From contig BCHU01000015.1 of the NCBI GenBank assembly GCA_001599715.1, positions 62,001-126,000 on the forward strand: a stretch of DNA of 64,000 nt, read 5' to 3'. Positions within the stretch are counted from its first letter, which is position 1. The number at the start of each line of letters is the position of its first letter. Both the position numbers and the translations under genes were made by a program. Origin of the DNA: Phaeotremella fagi (lineage: Eukaryota > Basidiomycota > Tremellomycetes > Tremellales > Phaeotremellaceae). Below are positions 23,074 through 34,389 of this stretch, piece after piece. Below the pieces are notes generated by a model, which saw nothing but the letters and a program-made list of their open reading frames with translations, had not been told where the DNA came from and did not search any database.

Positions 23074-24908
23074 ATGAATAGCGACACTTCTCCTCAGAAT
23101 ACGAAACAGAATCATCAGCCTCACCATAACGCGCCTAGTGCAGTCGAAGCCGAGGTAGGTCTGATTATGATCCAACACCTGACCCAGTGCAGACAAACGA
23201 ATCCGATACCTTTCTCACCGATGAAGAACCTACTTCCATCCACCCTAATGGAATAGACAAGGAAGACCTCATTCTAGCTCTCACTTGTCCCAAGTCACTT
23301 CGTGCTATAACCCCAAGAATAAATGTAGAAAGCCAATCTACTCCATCCGTGTCGTCACCCACTCTCACTTTAACACCTATCTGTTGCGTCGCAGAGATTC
23401 TAGCTAAAGACAAATGCTACTCGACCTTGTCCACTCTTCTACAAACATGTTCAACGATATACCAAATTGTCTTACCGATCCTGTACAGGCGAGTTACAGT
23501 CTCACAAAATGGGTATCGCTCCTTATTCGACTGGTTAGCTGGTTTCCCTTACCAAGGTGATTTGGAAAACATTAAACGATTCTTCATCCATCGATTCATG
23601 ACTTTATCGAATTCCAGAGATTTAACAGAAACACATAAGTTGATACTAGAAAGACGATTATTGAGGTTCAGCTACATCGAAACATTAATCTTTCAAGATA
23701 CTCTACCCAATGAGAGAAAGTTGTCAGGGAATAGATTACAAGACGTTTTGAAAGCTTTGGAATGGTTACCAAAAATACTTCATCCTGGTATAGGTGAAAT
23801 ATTGATTGAGAATGAGCAAACCGGTCAATCCTATGCTTTATACGAAGTGGACGACTCAACAGGTATATTCGGAAACGCTCAAAGTCGTTTTGACGAAAAT
23901 TTCAATCCGAATAATGAAGCTCTCGATAAAATCTCCTTACCATCTACGGTGAATGATTTCAGTTTCGCAGTTTTACCAAAAGTTTTTCGAAAGCTTTCGT
24001 CAATCGTTTTCAGTACTTTACCAGGGAGTGGTTGTACTATCAAAGCAATGACGAAAAATGATCATTGGATGCTACCGATTCGAATGGCTTCAACTACCAA
24101 TCAAAACGTCTGTGTAAAATACCAAATCAACCAAGATTCGCTTCATCATCCAGACACTAGTCCAAATCTTTATTCCAGTTCAATCATCAATCCAAGACCA
24201 ACGACCTACCATGGATCCTATGGTCTCAACGAACGATTTAACTTCGCACTTGATACCAAAACAACCATCGTTTTATGCAAAACCATCCAAGGTGACATGG
24301 AACATTTTGTTCGACATTTCAGACTAAGGGGTGGTCGAGACTACATCAATCCTCTTCCATGTGTGATCAAACTGACGGAAATGGATCGCATGGAGCGAAG
24401 TCAATTTCATTCTCTTGTTCATTCGGAATTCAAAGAAACCGCCATCCCGCAAATGGTCGATGTACTCAATACAGCAAGAAGACGAATGTTACTGAACCGA
24501 GTGTGGAAAGCTTTCAGAATCCTCTTGAAACGTGCTTTTCACTCGGTGATCTCTACTCGTAACACTCCCAAGCACCATCTCAAGTATCCAGAAGAGGTAT
24601 TATCAAAAATGATACAAAGATTACGCGAACACCATACCCAGATTGTTATATTTGTCAGTGAGATTATTGGATCACAAGGGATTGAGGAATTTTATGAAGG
24701 TTTGAAAATAATTTTAAGAGCTAAATCTGCGGTTTATTGGGATGCTAGGATTGGGGAGGGCAGGGTTGCTGATTTGCTTTCAGAGTTTGTGGTTTTTGAT
24801 GCTAGGGTTGATGGTGAGCGTGGTCTGTGTGATGCCTGTAAAGGTTAGTCGAATTTCCTTCACATAAAGTGGATATTCGTATTGACGGATTGTGCAGAGC
24901 CACTGTGA
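23074..24908 (+). CDS. F-box-like protein, family B copy 1
   Basis: Proposed exons are 23074-23154, 23193-24843 and 24898-24908, 580 residues in frame. The main exon has no usable ATG at its 5' end, so the start is placed at MNSDTSPQNTK and joined by a 38-nt intron (gtaggt...gcag), short for this genome but phase-correct. An F-box-like segment follows: VAEILAKDKCYSTLSTLLQT, then VLPILYRRVTVSQ. The C-terminus has CDAC followed by a phase-1 donor (gttagt), giving the ending KEPL; reading through instead ends at CKG. All four family B genes share this last-intron position. Partner and substrate are unknown. Confidence 0.62.
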
Positions 24909-25419
24909 TACATCAGATGCAGGATGGTTTTGAAATAGATCCATTTCAACACTCCAAACAAGACCATATACCGTTCTCTATTATCTGACTTCGCATTGAG
25001 TATTCAACTTCCTGTCAAAATGTATTCTGGTGACTTGTGACTCCTTAGGTGTCTTTACGTCTTGTCGCCATCTTTCTTGTTTACAAAATTTTCTTGTATA
25101 TTATTCACCTGTGGTACAAAATCCTAAATTTTCGACGAACATATCATGGATACGAATTCTATTGTATTATGGACAGGACTTGCAGAATCGATTACTTTCA
25201 CATGGTTCATTTCTGCGAGACGATATTCGAAGTGTCGCTCTATCTGAGCTTTTGTCTTATTCGCTATACAAGTGCAATATTTATGACAATGTCTTAGTGA
25301 TCGACTGAAACTTCATATTTACATAATAGCTTGAGATACTACAAACACAGAAAACACCCACTCAATATACAAAAAAACGGTATGATATAAAGAAGCAGCC
25401 TTGTATTTGTATTTCTCCT
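24909..25419. other. Gap with no supported gene
   Basis: AT-rich sequence with two overlapping open stretches (25030-25308) that start at non-ATG or weakly placed codons and show no family resemblance. It lies between the convergent 3' ends of family B copy 1 and family C copy 1. Confidence 0.5.
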
Positions 25420-25929
25420 TCAATTATCAATTTCCGAACAGCATAGGGGAGAAGAAGTCTCTCTTCCAAACACTAAGAGAACACAGTTCTTGCTTGGTTT
25501 TCCATGAGTGATAACGATATGATTAGCAAGTTCCATACTTTCACCGAAAATCGCGACTCTATTTTCAAAACAAACACTCATATCACTTCGAAGCTGCGCC
25601 AAAAGGTCTTCCCCCATTAAAGGTTCCAGCCAGATGCGGTTATATTGTTCCTCCCGTCCAATCCTCTCAACATGTTCCGTAACATTCTTAAAATTTTCTC
25701 TCTGTATATCCAACCTCGATGTCAGTTGATCATACTGGTTCGGTCTAAAGATTGTACCACAATCATCCTTAAATTTGTTAACCGTTTCAAAATCTTCTGC
25801 GATTAATTCATCGTTGGGAAAGTGGTTATAGTGAATTCCATATGTCGAGATTGTTACACCATCTTTAGTCATGGTGTAAGTACATGGAGCATATTTGACT
25901 AAGATTGGAGAAACTGAGGAGGAACGCAT
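25420..25929 (-). CDS. Unknown protein, family C copy 1
   Basis: 169 residues from the ATG at 25929, chosen because the tandem paralogue aligns from this point; the open frame extends further upstream to 26046. The blocks shared with copy 2 are KYAPCTYTM, GIHYNHFP, the NQYDQLTSRLDIQ region, LEPLMGEDLLAQLRSDMSVC and HIVITHGKPS. No known domain was recognised, and there are no signal peptide or membrane segments from this start. Its position inside the F-box-like array suggests the same lineage-specific expansion. Confidence 0.55.
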   Translation of the reverse strand: MRSSSVSPILVKYAPCTYTMTKDGVTISTYGIHYNHFPNDELIAEDFETVNKFKDDCGTIFRPNQYDQLTSRLDIQRENFKNVTEHVERIGREEQYNRIWLEPLMGEDLLAQLRSDMSVCFENRVAIFGESMELANHIVITHGKPSKNCVLLVFGRETSSPLCCSEIDN

Positions 25930-26162
25930 GATGGTGAGATTGTGGTGGTAGTTCTGGTCAAAGAAGAACTGATGTGAAATTGACTTATCTCTTGCAGACT
26001 CGAGGAATCTTCTTATTAGAACCTTTCTTGGTGAGTGAGAATTCAAACTCAGTCAAATTGAAAGAAATACCAACTACAGATTAATTCAAGGTAGTGCCAC
26101 TGTGCAGTGAATACAACAAGAGAGATCATTGTCTACAAGCCGTGCTTCATATGATTGCATAA

Positions 26163-26663
26163 TTACTCCTCATACGAGACTTCAAACAGAGCGCCATAAT
26201 ATGAGCCTCCATCCTCTCCGTGTGTCATTAGAACATGCCTACAATCGCGCAAACATTCGCCTTGCTCAAATCTCGCGACCCTCTCTCGAAACACCGTCAA
26301 AGACTCTCTCCTCAATACCTCCAACAACTCCTTACCTTCCAATATCTCCAGCGTGATTCTGTCTCGGTATTCTGACTTTTCTGCAGCTTCATTGTAAAAT
26401 TGTGTAATATGGATATAATGAATGGTTTGTATTTGATTTCTTCTCAGGGAGCTATCTTGATTAGGTTGAATAATCGAATTGCTCAGTTCTGCAAAGAAGC
26501 TGTTTACGATTTGTTTGTCATCATTGCTGGGAATCCTATCGGACAGTGGGTAGTCCCATGAAACTCCCGTACGATGTAAACTTAGACCGTTCGTGGACAT
26601 CGTTGCTGTGTATGGTGCATATCTGAGAGTCCATTTGATGAGCGATGTATCGTCGTTTGACAT
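26163..26663 (-). CDS. Unknown protein, family C copy 2
   Basis: 166 residues from the ATG at 26663 (MSNDDTSLIKW); the frame stays open to 26732. It aligns with copy 1 along its whole length: RYAPYTATM, GVSWDYPLSD, LEILEGKELLEVLRRESLTV and HVLMTHGEDG. The two copies are in direct tandem, 230 bp apart. No function is recognised. Confidence 0.55.
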   Translation of the reverse strand: MSNDDTSLIKWTLRYAPYTATMSTNGLSLHRTGVSWDYPLSDRIPSNDDKQIVNSFFAELSNSIIQPNQDSSLRRNQIQTIHYIHITQFYNEAAEKSEYRDRITLEILEGKELLEVLRRESLTVFRERVARFEQGECLRDCRHVLMTHGEDGGSYYGALFEVSYEE

Positions 26664-27025
26664 TTTGATCGGAAACTTATAAAAGCTTGACAGTGCAAAG
26701 GCAAAAGTTGGTTTCGAAAGAGACAGGTGCACTCACACTGCATTGCTTCGAAACAGTGTCAGATGTTGGGAAGACAGACCTCTAATCTCCGTTCGTCTAT
26801 GCTATCACATTTGTCCTTTGTCATTCTCTGTATCCTTTGTTGTCTTGTCCTCAAATGCTTTCCCTTTTAGGACTTTCTACAGTCATCACATCGAAATCCA
26901 TCATGTTCAAGTTCAGGATTACATTGAATACACAAAAATTAGGAGACCTAAAACACAAGTTGACCCATGCACAAACTCTCTATACCTTCCAATTTCTCTT
27001 CAACTCACAACATCAAAGTCCAGTA

Positions 27026-28089
27026 TCAAATATCATGATTGGAGTAGAATTCGTCTGATTCATCCGTGGATGTTTCTGGAAATTCTAAGAGACCCAGAGG
27101 ATCTAGCGGAGTCCCTAAAACCGATGGTACCTCTTGAGCATAGAGCTCTCTTAACTCTCTTTTGATATCTTCTTCTGAAATACTATCTACACTCTTCTCC
27201 AAGAAGTTGAACACCTTGATCTTGACTTTTGACGATTTCTGGAACGGACCCCTTACTCTCCTCACGAAACTTTTATATCTATCCAAAACAGTGAACTCGG
27301 CTGAAGCCCAAGGTTTGGAAGAATAGTGAAGATGAACTGTTGATTCATAACGCAAAGCTTGACCAGGATCCAAAGCCTCAGAAACATTATAGAAACTTAA
27401 ATGAGGTCTTTCTTCTTGATTTTGATTGCCATGTCCGATTTGTCGAATGATGGTTGACAATATCGTTGATTTATATTGAGTTAGACCATGGAAGTTATCA
27501 GGTTGCTGAAATCGTAAATGAGTGACATTGGGAATTAATTGAAAATCTTCCACAAAGTTGCGAAGCCCTTCATAATCACTAAACCTCTCATAATCTAGTA
27601 CAGTGGTGATAAAACTTTTCCCAAAAATAAGCTCTTTGACATTAGACAGCTCGATTTGTTTTTCTCCCTCGAACAGAGACTCGATTGAGTTGAGGTGGGA
27701 GACGAGAAAATAAGAAGGGACTTCTCTGATATGAAGTTTGGTAGCATTCAGGAGATTAAACCATTTTCTAGTAGCTGGATAGAGCTTGAGAAGATCTTCT
27801 GGCTCATTTGCGGATGTTTTACGATATCGTTTCAGCTCTTCTATTTCTTCTTCATTCAGATTCTTCCTCTGTAGACTTGTGAAGAAGTCTTTTGATCTTT
27901 CGGAGACAGTAATTGTGCTGTATAGTTTTGGATTTAGTCTATGGTAGTTCCTGTGACTGGTTACGCTGAAATTTGAAAGAGCCTTAAGATGTCCTAACGA
28001 AAACAACGCGTCTGGGATCATATCCAGTATTTCAATGGAAGCCAGTAGCTTGTCGATGAGGATAGTGAGTTTTCAGGGGTGGTTGACAT
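27026..28089 (-). pseudogene. F-box-like family A copy 5, one-base frameshift in the F-box
   Basis: The family start MSTTPENSLSSSTS is found at 28089 and runs to WLPL; then one base is missing near 28033-28036, and the rest of the family protein continues in another frame as EILDMIPDALFSLGHLKAL to TDESDEFYSNHDI at 27026. Restoring the alignment needs only a single inserted G. Translation could instead begin at the ATG at 28021 (MIPDALFSL), giving 331 residues without the first F-box helix. It is therefore either a very young pseudogene or an N-terminally shortened protein. It is inverted relative to copies 1-4 and about 7 kb from them. Confidence 0.68.
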
Positions 28090-28474
28090 TTTGCGACTGG
28101 TTTGCTGTTGACTATGAGCTTGAAAGTATATGTAAATCACAGAAGATATCATTAGAGGATGGCGAGCTTATGATTGAGAGGGCCCTCTTTTCATCACCAG
28201 TACAAAGGAGGAACAGTATATTTGAGAACGAGTTGGATGAGAAGTTTGCCTCATTCAACCAACCGCCTCGAATTGATTTCCCGGGAATCCGACGATTCAG
28301 TGGAGATGGATATAGCTGAACAATAATGGCATCCATTACCTTCATCAATTTGTATCAGCTAAGATATAAATACTTACCTTCATGATAAGATAACTCCCAC
28401 ATTCTTGACGACCGATAATCAGAAGATTCAATTAGAGAAATTATGGGAAAAGCGGCAATAGTCAGAGAACTCTG

Positions 28475-29720
28475 ATGCCTGACGATCGTTCGTTTCCAGT
28501 CGACATCTGGCGACATGTCATAGGCATCCTCAACCAAGATCAAGCTTTCACAAGTTTAGCTGTGCTACAACGATGTTCACAAGAGCTCTATCTCCTTGTG
28601 AGACCAGTACTATTTGAGACCCTGGTCATATCAAAGACGACCAGCGAAGCTGTGTTAGATCTAGGGAATGTTGATGCGATTCTTGATGTTTCCCAGGAGA
28701 GACTGGAGAAGATGGAAGAGGATGCCTTGCTGGACGGAACTTTCTTTGGTGCTGAGTTTAGAAGTTTACGAGCTCTCCGCAATTTTCATCACGTCCAAAC
28801 ACTCACAATAAAATCATTTGAAAGTCTCGACACCACCAAACTGTTTTCAGATCAGGTGGAGAAACTCCATAAAAAATCAACCAATCATCTCCTCCTTGCA
28901 AACGTCAAATCCGTGCAATTACTACCAGAAGCTGTTCAACATTTCAGAACATGGGAGATGGATAGTTTCGAAACTATCCTGTCCATCACTAATCCTTCTC
29001 ATTTATGTCTGGCGTTTCGCGTGGTGAACAGTGAAGATTGGGAAGAACATCGGTCGATCACCATGAGTGGTCAATATCGTGTTATATCTCGAATAGATCA
29101 ATGCAGAGAGAACGGTCAATGGAGTAATCTCAAAACAATAACCTGTCACGACTTGGTACATCAAGTTCTGCCTTGTCTCCCGGGAGCTCAAAACATCTAC
29201 ATCTTCAGTCCTCATGTTGTCCCACAGAGTTCCACCAATAAAACACGCTTTCGCTCAGATGTAGACTCTGTAAACCTACCTGGACCAGATTGGGATTTCC
29301 GACCCTGGCAACTATCCACCTCGATCAAACATCTATTCCCTTCATCTAAAAATTCAGAACATTCAACCACAGCAGAAACGACCTCATGGACGTTCGTCAA
29401 CGTTCAAGGTCATATTCTGTCGAAATTAGATCGTGATGATGACGATGGAACCGGTGTTGGTGTACACGAAGTTAAAAGTTTGATTCAAGAGAGACTTAGA
29501 GAAAGTTTGCCTTTGGATTTACCGGCACGTGAAGGATTTGATGTGGATTTGGTGGAAGAAGTTTTCAAGAGGATTAGATATGTTGATCTGGGGGAGAATA
29601 AGGCTTGTGATTGCTGTGGTCGTGAGTGGATCGAAGAGATCACTGGGTTGTTGTCGCTGACTGTCCTTAGGTACTGGACCAGAAGGTGCTTGCATATCAG
29701 ACATTCAAGATATCACCTAA
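28475..29720 (+). CDS. F-box-like protein, family B copy 2
   Basis: Exons 28475-29621 and 29671-29720, 398 residues. The F-box-like segment is at the very start: FPVDIWRHVIGILNQDQAF, then LQRCSQELYLLVRPVLFETL. The C-terminus has CDCCG, then a phase-1 gtgagt donor and a 49-nt intron, ending SDIQDIT. Without splicing the frame runs on to 29764 with a low-complexity tail, which is less likely. It is divergent from family A copy 5, whose start is about 390 bp away. Confidence 0.65.
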
Positions 29721-29871
29721 CTTATTCTGGACCACTTTCATCGCCTTTTCGACTAACGTTATGACGTGGAGGAAAAACTTTGACGCCTCCGTCACCATGC
29801 TTTTGCATCTCAGCGCAATATATCAACTACGACCGATCGACGGTCCCGCACGCGGCGATACCTCTTCTTGA

Positions 29872-30396
29872 TCACTCCCCAATACTAGGTCTTCTCTCGG
29901 GATTCGATAACACACCAAAAGTATCTATAAGATCTATCCGGATCTGCAGCTTATCAGCCAAACACCTCCATTCATGATCGACAGTCGCACTACGTCTTTC
30001 CATCAATATCCAGGCGGCGTTTATTTCCTTGGCAGCTGTTTCTTTTCTTCCTACCTCCCAACCACTGTGTTGACCGCATTCACAAGCGGATTCCCAAGTC
30101 TCCACAACTTGATCAAGATTTGACGCAACTCCCCAAAGTCCACTCAATTGTTGGACGTAACGGGAAATCTGTCTTTGAGACGCATCGAGCTCTGCTTCGA
30201 ATTCTTGATACAATTTGTGGAAATCTATAATATCTTCGATTGACGAAATGATCTCAACCCATATCGATGAATTTCGACTGACAACTCTTAGAATGGACTC
30301 GCCTTGCTCTAGAGGACAGGTGTATACTGGGTCAGCGTCTGTGATAGACAGAGGTGATTTTCCTCCGGACGATTGATTATGTACTATATCCAACAT
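29872..30396 (-). CDS. Hypothetical protein, helical
   Basis: 174 residues from the ATG at 30396 (MLDIVHNQSS); the frame is open further upstream to 30522 but begins at GTG there. It is predicted mostly helical by eye, with heptad-like stretches (FHKLYQEFEAELDASQRQIS) and an ECGQHSGWEVG segment. No family is recognised. It is convergent with family B copy 2, with about 150 bp between the stops. Confidence 0.4.
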   Translation of the reverse strand: MLDIVHNQSSGGKSPLSITDADPVYTCPLEQGESILRVVSRNSSIWVEIISSIEDIIDFHKLYQEFEAELDASQRQISRYVQQLSGLWGVASNLDQVVETWESACECGQHSGWEVGRKETAAKEINAAWILMERRSATVDHEWRCLADKLQIRIDLIDTFGVLSNPERRPSIGE

Positions 30397-30860
30397 GACG
30401 GTTGTTGCTAGGATTGAATTAAGTTTTGTGGATATTTGGGAGAATGAGAAAGTACTACGAGTTCGATGGACACTCTTCAGCCTTCTGTAAACACGAGTAG
30501 TCTTCTGCGATGACCAATCCACGTAAGATACGACTGTCGGAACTATATGTATGGAAGGCGTATCGATTCGTGCACGAAGTCACACTCTTGTTCAACAACT
30601 TGACTTTCATACTAATACCGTAGTGCTATCTACTTCACAATTTCGAGCACATATTTATCCATAGCATCCCCTTAATGTAATTTATCCCACCCAATGAGTG
30701 CATCGTGACATCAGGGGAAGGAGAAGTGACAGTGCAAGTGCGAGGTTAAAGGTTAAACCCACCCTTGGCTCGAGCGGAATGTTCCTTTTCTCACGGTCCA
30801 AAGCACCTTTCTATATCACATCTTTCTATTTTCTCACTCTCATCTCAAGTCTATCTCAAC

Positions 30861-32489
30861 ATGGAGAAAAGAGGTTCAAGACTTAGTTCAATATTCAAAA
30901 CTTTCCTTGGTACAAATCGAAACGGAAAGGAACGACTGCAGAATCTGAGAGATAGAAGGATTTCTAGACCTGTCATCGTGCCTGATGATCTTTTGATTAA
31001 TCGAGTTGGAAATCAAGAGGATAGATTGGAAACGGATGCAGCTTCTGGACAGCTTGATGATAGAGAACTTGAGGTGGTGTTGGAAGAAACGGGTGGTGAG
31101 GAATCCACTGCTGAGTCAGTGGTTCCAGAGGCTCAGACGGATTTTGATTTGGAAATTACCGCTGGATTGCTGTATGAACAAGTGGACCCAGAGTTCGATG
31201 ACCCGATCTCCTCCAATTACGTATCAGATGACAACCACGATGAATATGACTACAACCATACCAGTGATATCGGTTCGAGAAACAATCATTCAAGCGATAA
31301 CACCATTCAACTAATCTCCAGAACTGGACCACCTGTCACGTTCGAAGCTATATGTATAATCGCAGGACATCTAGCCGATCAAAACGATTCCTCAACACTT
31401 CTATCCCTGCTTTTAACATCAACATCTTCCTATCTCACAGTACTCCCGTATCTGTACAAAAAAACCAAATTAAACTCTCTAAACATCGATAAATTCCTTC
31501 ATGTCAAAGACTCATCAGTTCTCCAAGCCCATCATGGTGGTTTACGAAAAGAGGTTTCATGGTGTACGAGATTGGATACTTTCTTTGACATCTCTAACAG
31601 TACATTAAGGAGATTACATTCGTTTGGGTTCATTCAAACCCTCATTCTTGATGGGATATCACCAGAAAAGCTTGAAAGTGGAATGCAATTGGCAACGAGA
31701 TTATTCGATACGGAATCTGAAGAACCGCTTCTACCAAAACTTCGGACTTTGGTCTTACACAAAGGAGCCACCTACGAACTGAACATCATGGCTGAAAGGA
31801 ATACTCGCACCTTTCGACCAGGTATCTTTACATTTCTCTCGAGGACTGCACCGAGAATTAAAAACCTATGTGTCCATTTCACTCCCAATGGTCCTTATCG
31901 AAATATAATTGTCGATTATCCAGTTACTCAATTACTTTACCATTTGAAAAACGACATTTCACCTCTGTTGGAGAACATACATTATCATAACGTCACCGAT
32001 CAGATCTTACCAAATATCTCAGGTTGTAAACAGGTTTATCATTTTACACCAATAAAACCATCACCCCCGGATATTCACGCGGGCACATGGGCAAGATACG
32101 TAATGTGGTTACACAAACGAGGGAAAACTGTGGAATCGATGGTTGAACAATACGAAGGGAGTGAATGGCGGAAAAAGAATTTAGAAACGGCATGGACAAT
32201 GTACAATATAAGTGGTTGGAAGCTTAATGATCCGTCTCGTTTGGAATACTGTAACCAAATCGAGAGGAATATTCTTCGACAGATCAAAGCTACTTTCGAT
32301 GAACCTACTTATCGTCTACCTGATCGAATCTCGGATGGAATAAAGTCTGAATTGGACGGTATTTTGAGTCGAATAAATTTAGTTGCGAATAGTACGGACA
32401 GAACTTCTTGTCCTCATTGTGAAGGTACGATGAACGAGTAGGAATTGTGTTCAATACTAATTTCTCATTTAGCGGCTTTTGACGACTGA
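30861..32489 (+). CDS. F-box-like protein, family B copy 3
   Basis: Exons 30861-32424 and 32473-32489, 526 residues. The ATG at 30861 (MEKRGSRLSS) is the first good start; the longer open frame begins at TTG. An acidic N-terminal region of about 180 residues precedes the F-box-like segment: VTFEAICIIAGHLADQ, then VLPYLYKKTKL. The C-terminus has CPHCE, then a phase-1 donor (gtacga) and a 48-nt intron to AAFDD and TGA. Unspliced, it would end TMNE at 32441. It is the longest N-terminal extension in the family. Confidence 0.63.
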
Positions 32490-32656
32490 GGGATTACATC
32501 TATTCTGGGTTAGAGAGAAATGTACACTATAACGAAATCATATCACTACTGCATCAAAATACATGTATAAACTCTATCATTAATGTTAAGATTGCGGAGA
32601 CGCGCTACATTGTAAATTATCTTCTCTATGATCAATCATTGCCTTGACATCTAAAA

Positions 32657-33746
32657 TCAGTGATATCCTGACCAAGAGGTTTTCTTGGGGAGAAGATATC
32701 CAGGATGTATGATGTTGAAGATGGCGACTGCGATGATCATGGGGATACCATCAAGAGTATTTTGATATATCTCATGACTGATCAAAAATCCACTCCAACC
32801 CTGAACTAGCTCGATGGATCGGTAGATTCCTATAGGCTGTCAGAAACTGCATAGGTCTGAACATCGAATGATACTCACCTCGAATGAAGATCATCAAACT
32901 TGAAATCCCAACGCCCAACATTAAAATCCACCATCTCGACAACTGTTGTCGTTTCTCCATGTCACTATCGACATCAACATTTTGTGATTCTTTCTGCCTC
33001 ACTCCCGAGATAGTAGTATCTGATCCAACATGAGATAAACCATTTTCCTTCTCAGCCCTCTTCTGGATACCTAGAGCAATAGCCCGCTCTCTGAACCCAT
33101 ATGGTCGTTTGGTCTGAGCACGAATGAAGAAATCTAGTGCACAGGCGATGAAGAAACCCATTGAAACCAGTTGAAAGATGATACCAGCAACCATGATGTT
33201 CGTTGCTGAGGTCGTTGGAGCTGAGGTTGCCGCGCTCGACGCAGCTTGTCCTCCGCCGACAGCTTGCAGTATAAGAGAGACTACGTCTGCTGTAATGAAG
33301 ATTGCGAAATAGAGATTGGGGGGTAGAACAGAATAAGTGAGACCGAGATTTTTGATGGCCTGTCCTAAGAGATAATAAAGGTAGGCGGAGAAGAAAACGG
33401 GTGACAAGATAAGACTAAATTCGGAGTTAGTTTAAATAGGCTCCAAGCACATATACCACTTACGTGCAGATCTGCATGAGGAATGGTGTAAGAAGAAGGA
33501 CATCCTGGCTTGACCATAATCTAGCTGACCAGCCGAGAACTTCGATAAGTGCACCGAGAACCAGGGTTGGGAACATGATCCAGTATTTTGATCTGACCGC
33601 TTGAAATGAATGGATAGCTTCGGATTATCAGTTGATGTTTAGCTTCATTACTCACCAGCTGTTAGAGAGAAGAGGACAACGAACGCGATGCACCATGCTT
33701 CGGTGGGGGTGTAGTGGTAGATACTAACGGAAGTATATTTGCCCAT
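32657..33746 (-). CDS. RTA1-like multipass membrane protein
   Basis: ATG at 33746-33744 (MGKYTSVSIYHYTPTEAW), stop TGA at 32659-32657, about five exons. It has the RTA1/RTM1/RSB1 family blocks: seven hydrophobic segments, ADVVSLILQAVGGGQAA, FIRGIYRSIELVQGWSGFL (reached through an intron ending ctatag), LDGIPM and HPGYLLP near the end. Yeast relatives are plasma-membrane or vacuolar proteins linked to 7-aminocholesterol resistance and long-chain base release; they are often called lipid-translocating exporters though the mechanism is unproven. A paralogue is at 40133-41319. Confidence 0.86.
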
Positions 33747-34389
33747 GGTAGACGATTAATGTTTGGAGATTCAATCAGAGAGTTGTTGATGATACTCTAA
33801 GAACGATCAACAACTCCTTCTTATACCTTCATCAACGATCATCAGATGTCTACTTGAGACCATCTAGACCGCCGCTAATATGTCCAACGTCATCATGACA
33901 ATTCTTTAGCTGGCGAAATAATACACTTGGCACTAAAGAGATAAGATTGTGGTGCGAAAAATGCCACCCTCGAAGTGATTACGGGCATGGCTCACCGCCG
34001 CCCGCAGAAAGAAAGTGAAAATGTGGATCGATCTGTACAGCTTTCATCTGTAATATACATACTATTCAGTACAGTACCCAATCTAGCTTGCTTTCCATAT
34101 ATCGCTTCCTGAATCGGTTGCATTCATTGAAGTCTTACCACTATCACCGCCGCGATGGCAATCAAGGGCTGTTGTCCAATTTCATCGATCTTGCAATCCT
34201 GAATGGTTTAGAGATTTGTTGGTCAATACGTCATACTATGAGTAATGTGATTTTATCGTCCTTCTCAAGTTGCGTTTGAGGATCGCAGATATGATGGTGT
34301 TGGGTATGATTGTCGAAATAGATTCATCTCTTTCAAGTCGTACAAAAACACTATCAAAAACCCTTTTGCCTTCCATTTCCTCGTCTCCT
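33747..34389. other. RTA1 promoter region; no gene seen
   Basis: 640 bp between the RTA1 start (minus) and the 3' end of family D copy 1. Short frames only. Nothing recognisable apart from AT-rich promoter-like sequence. Confidence 0.45.

Noticed and set aside
25030..25308. Two overlapping open frames
   Set aside because: Overlapping in different frames, no conserved features, AT-rich spacer between convergent genes.
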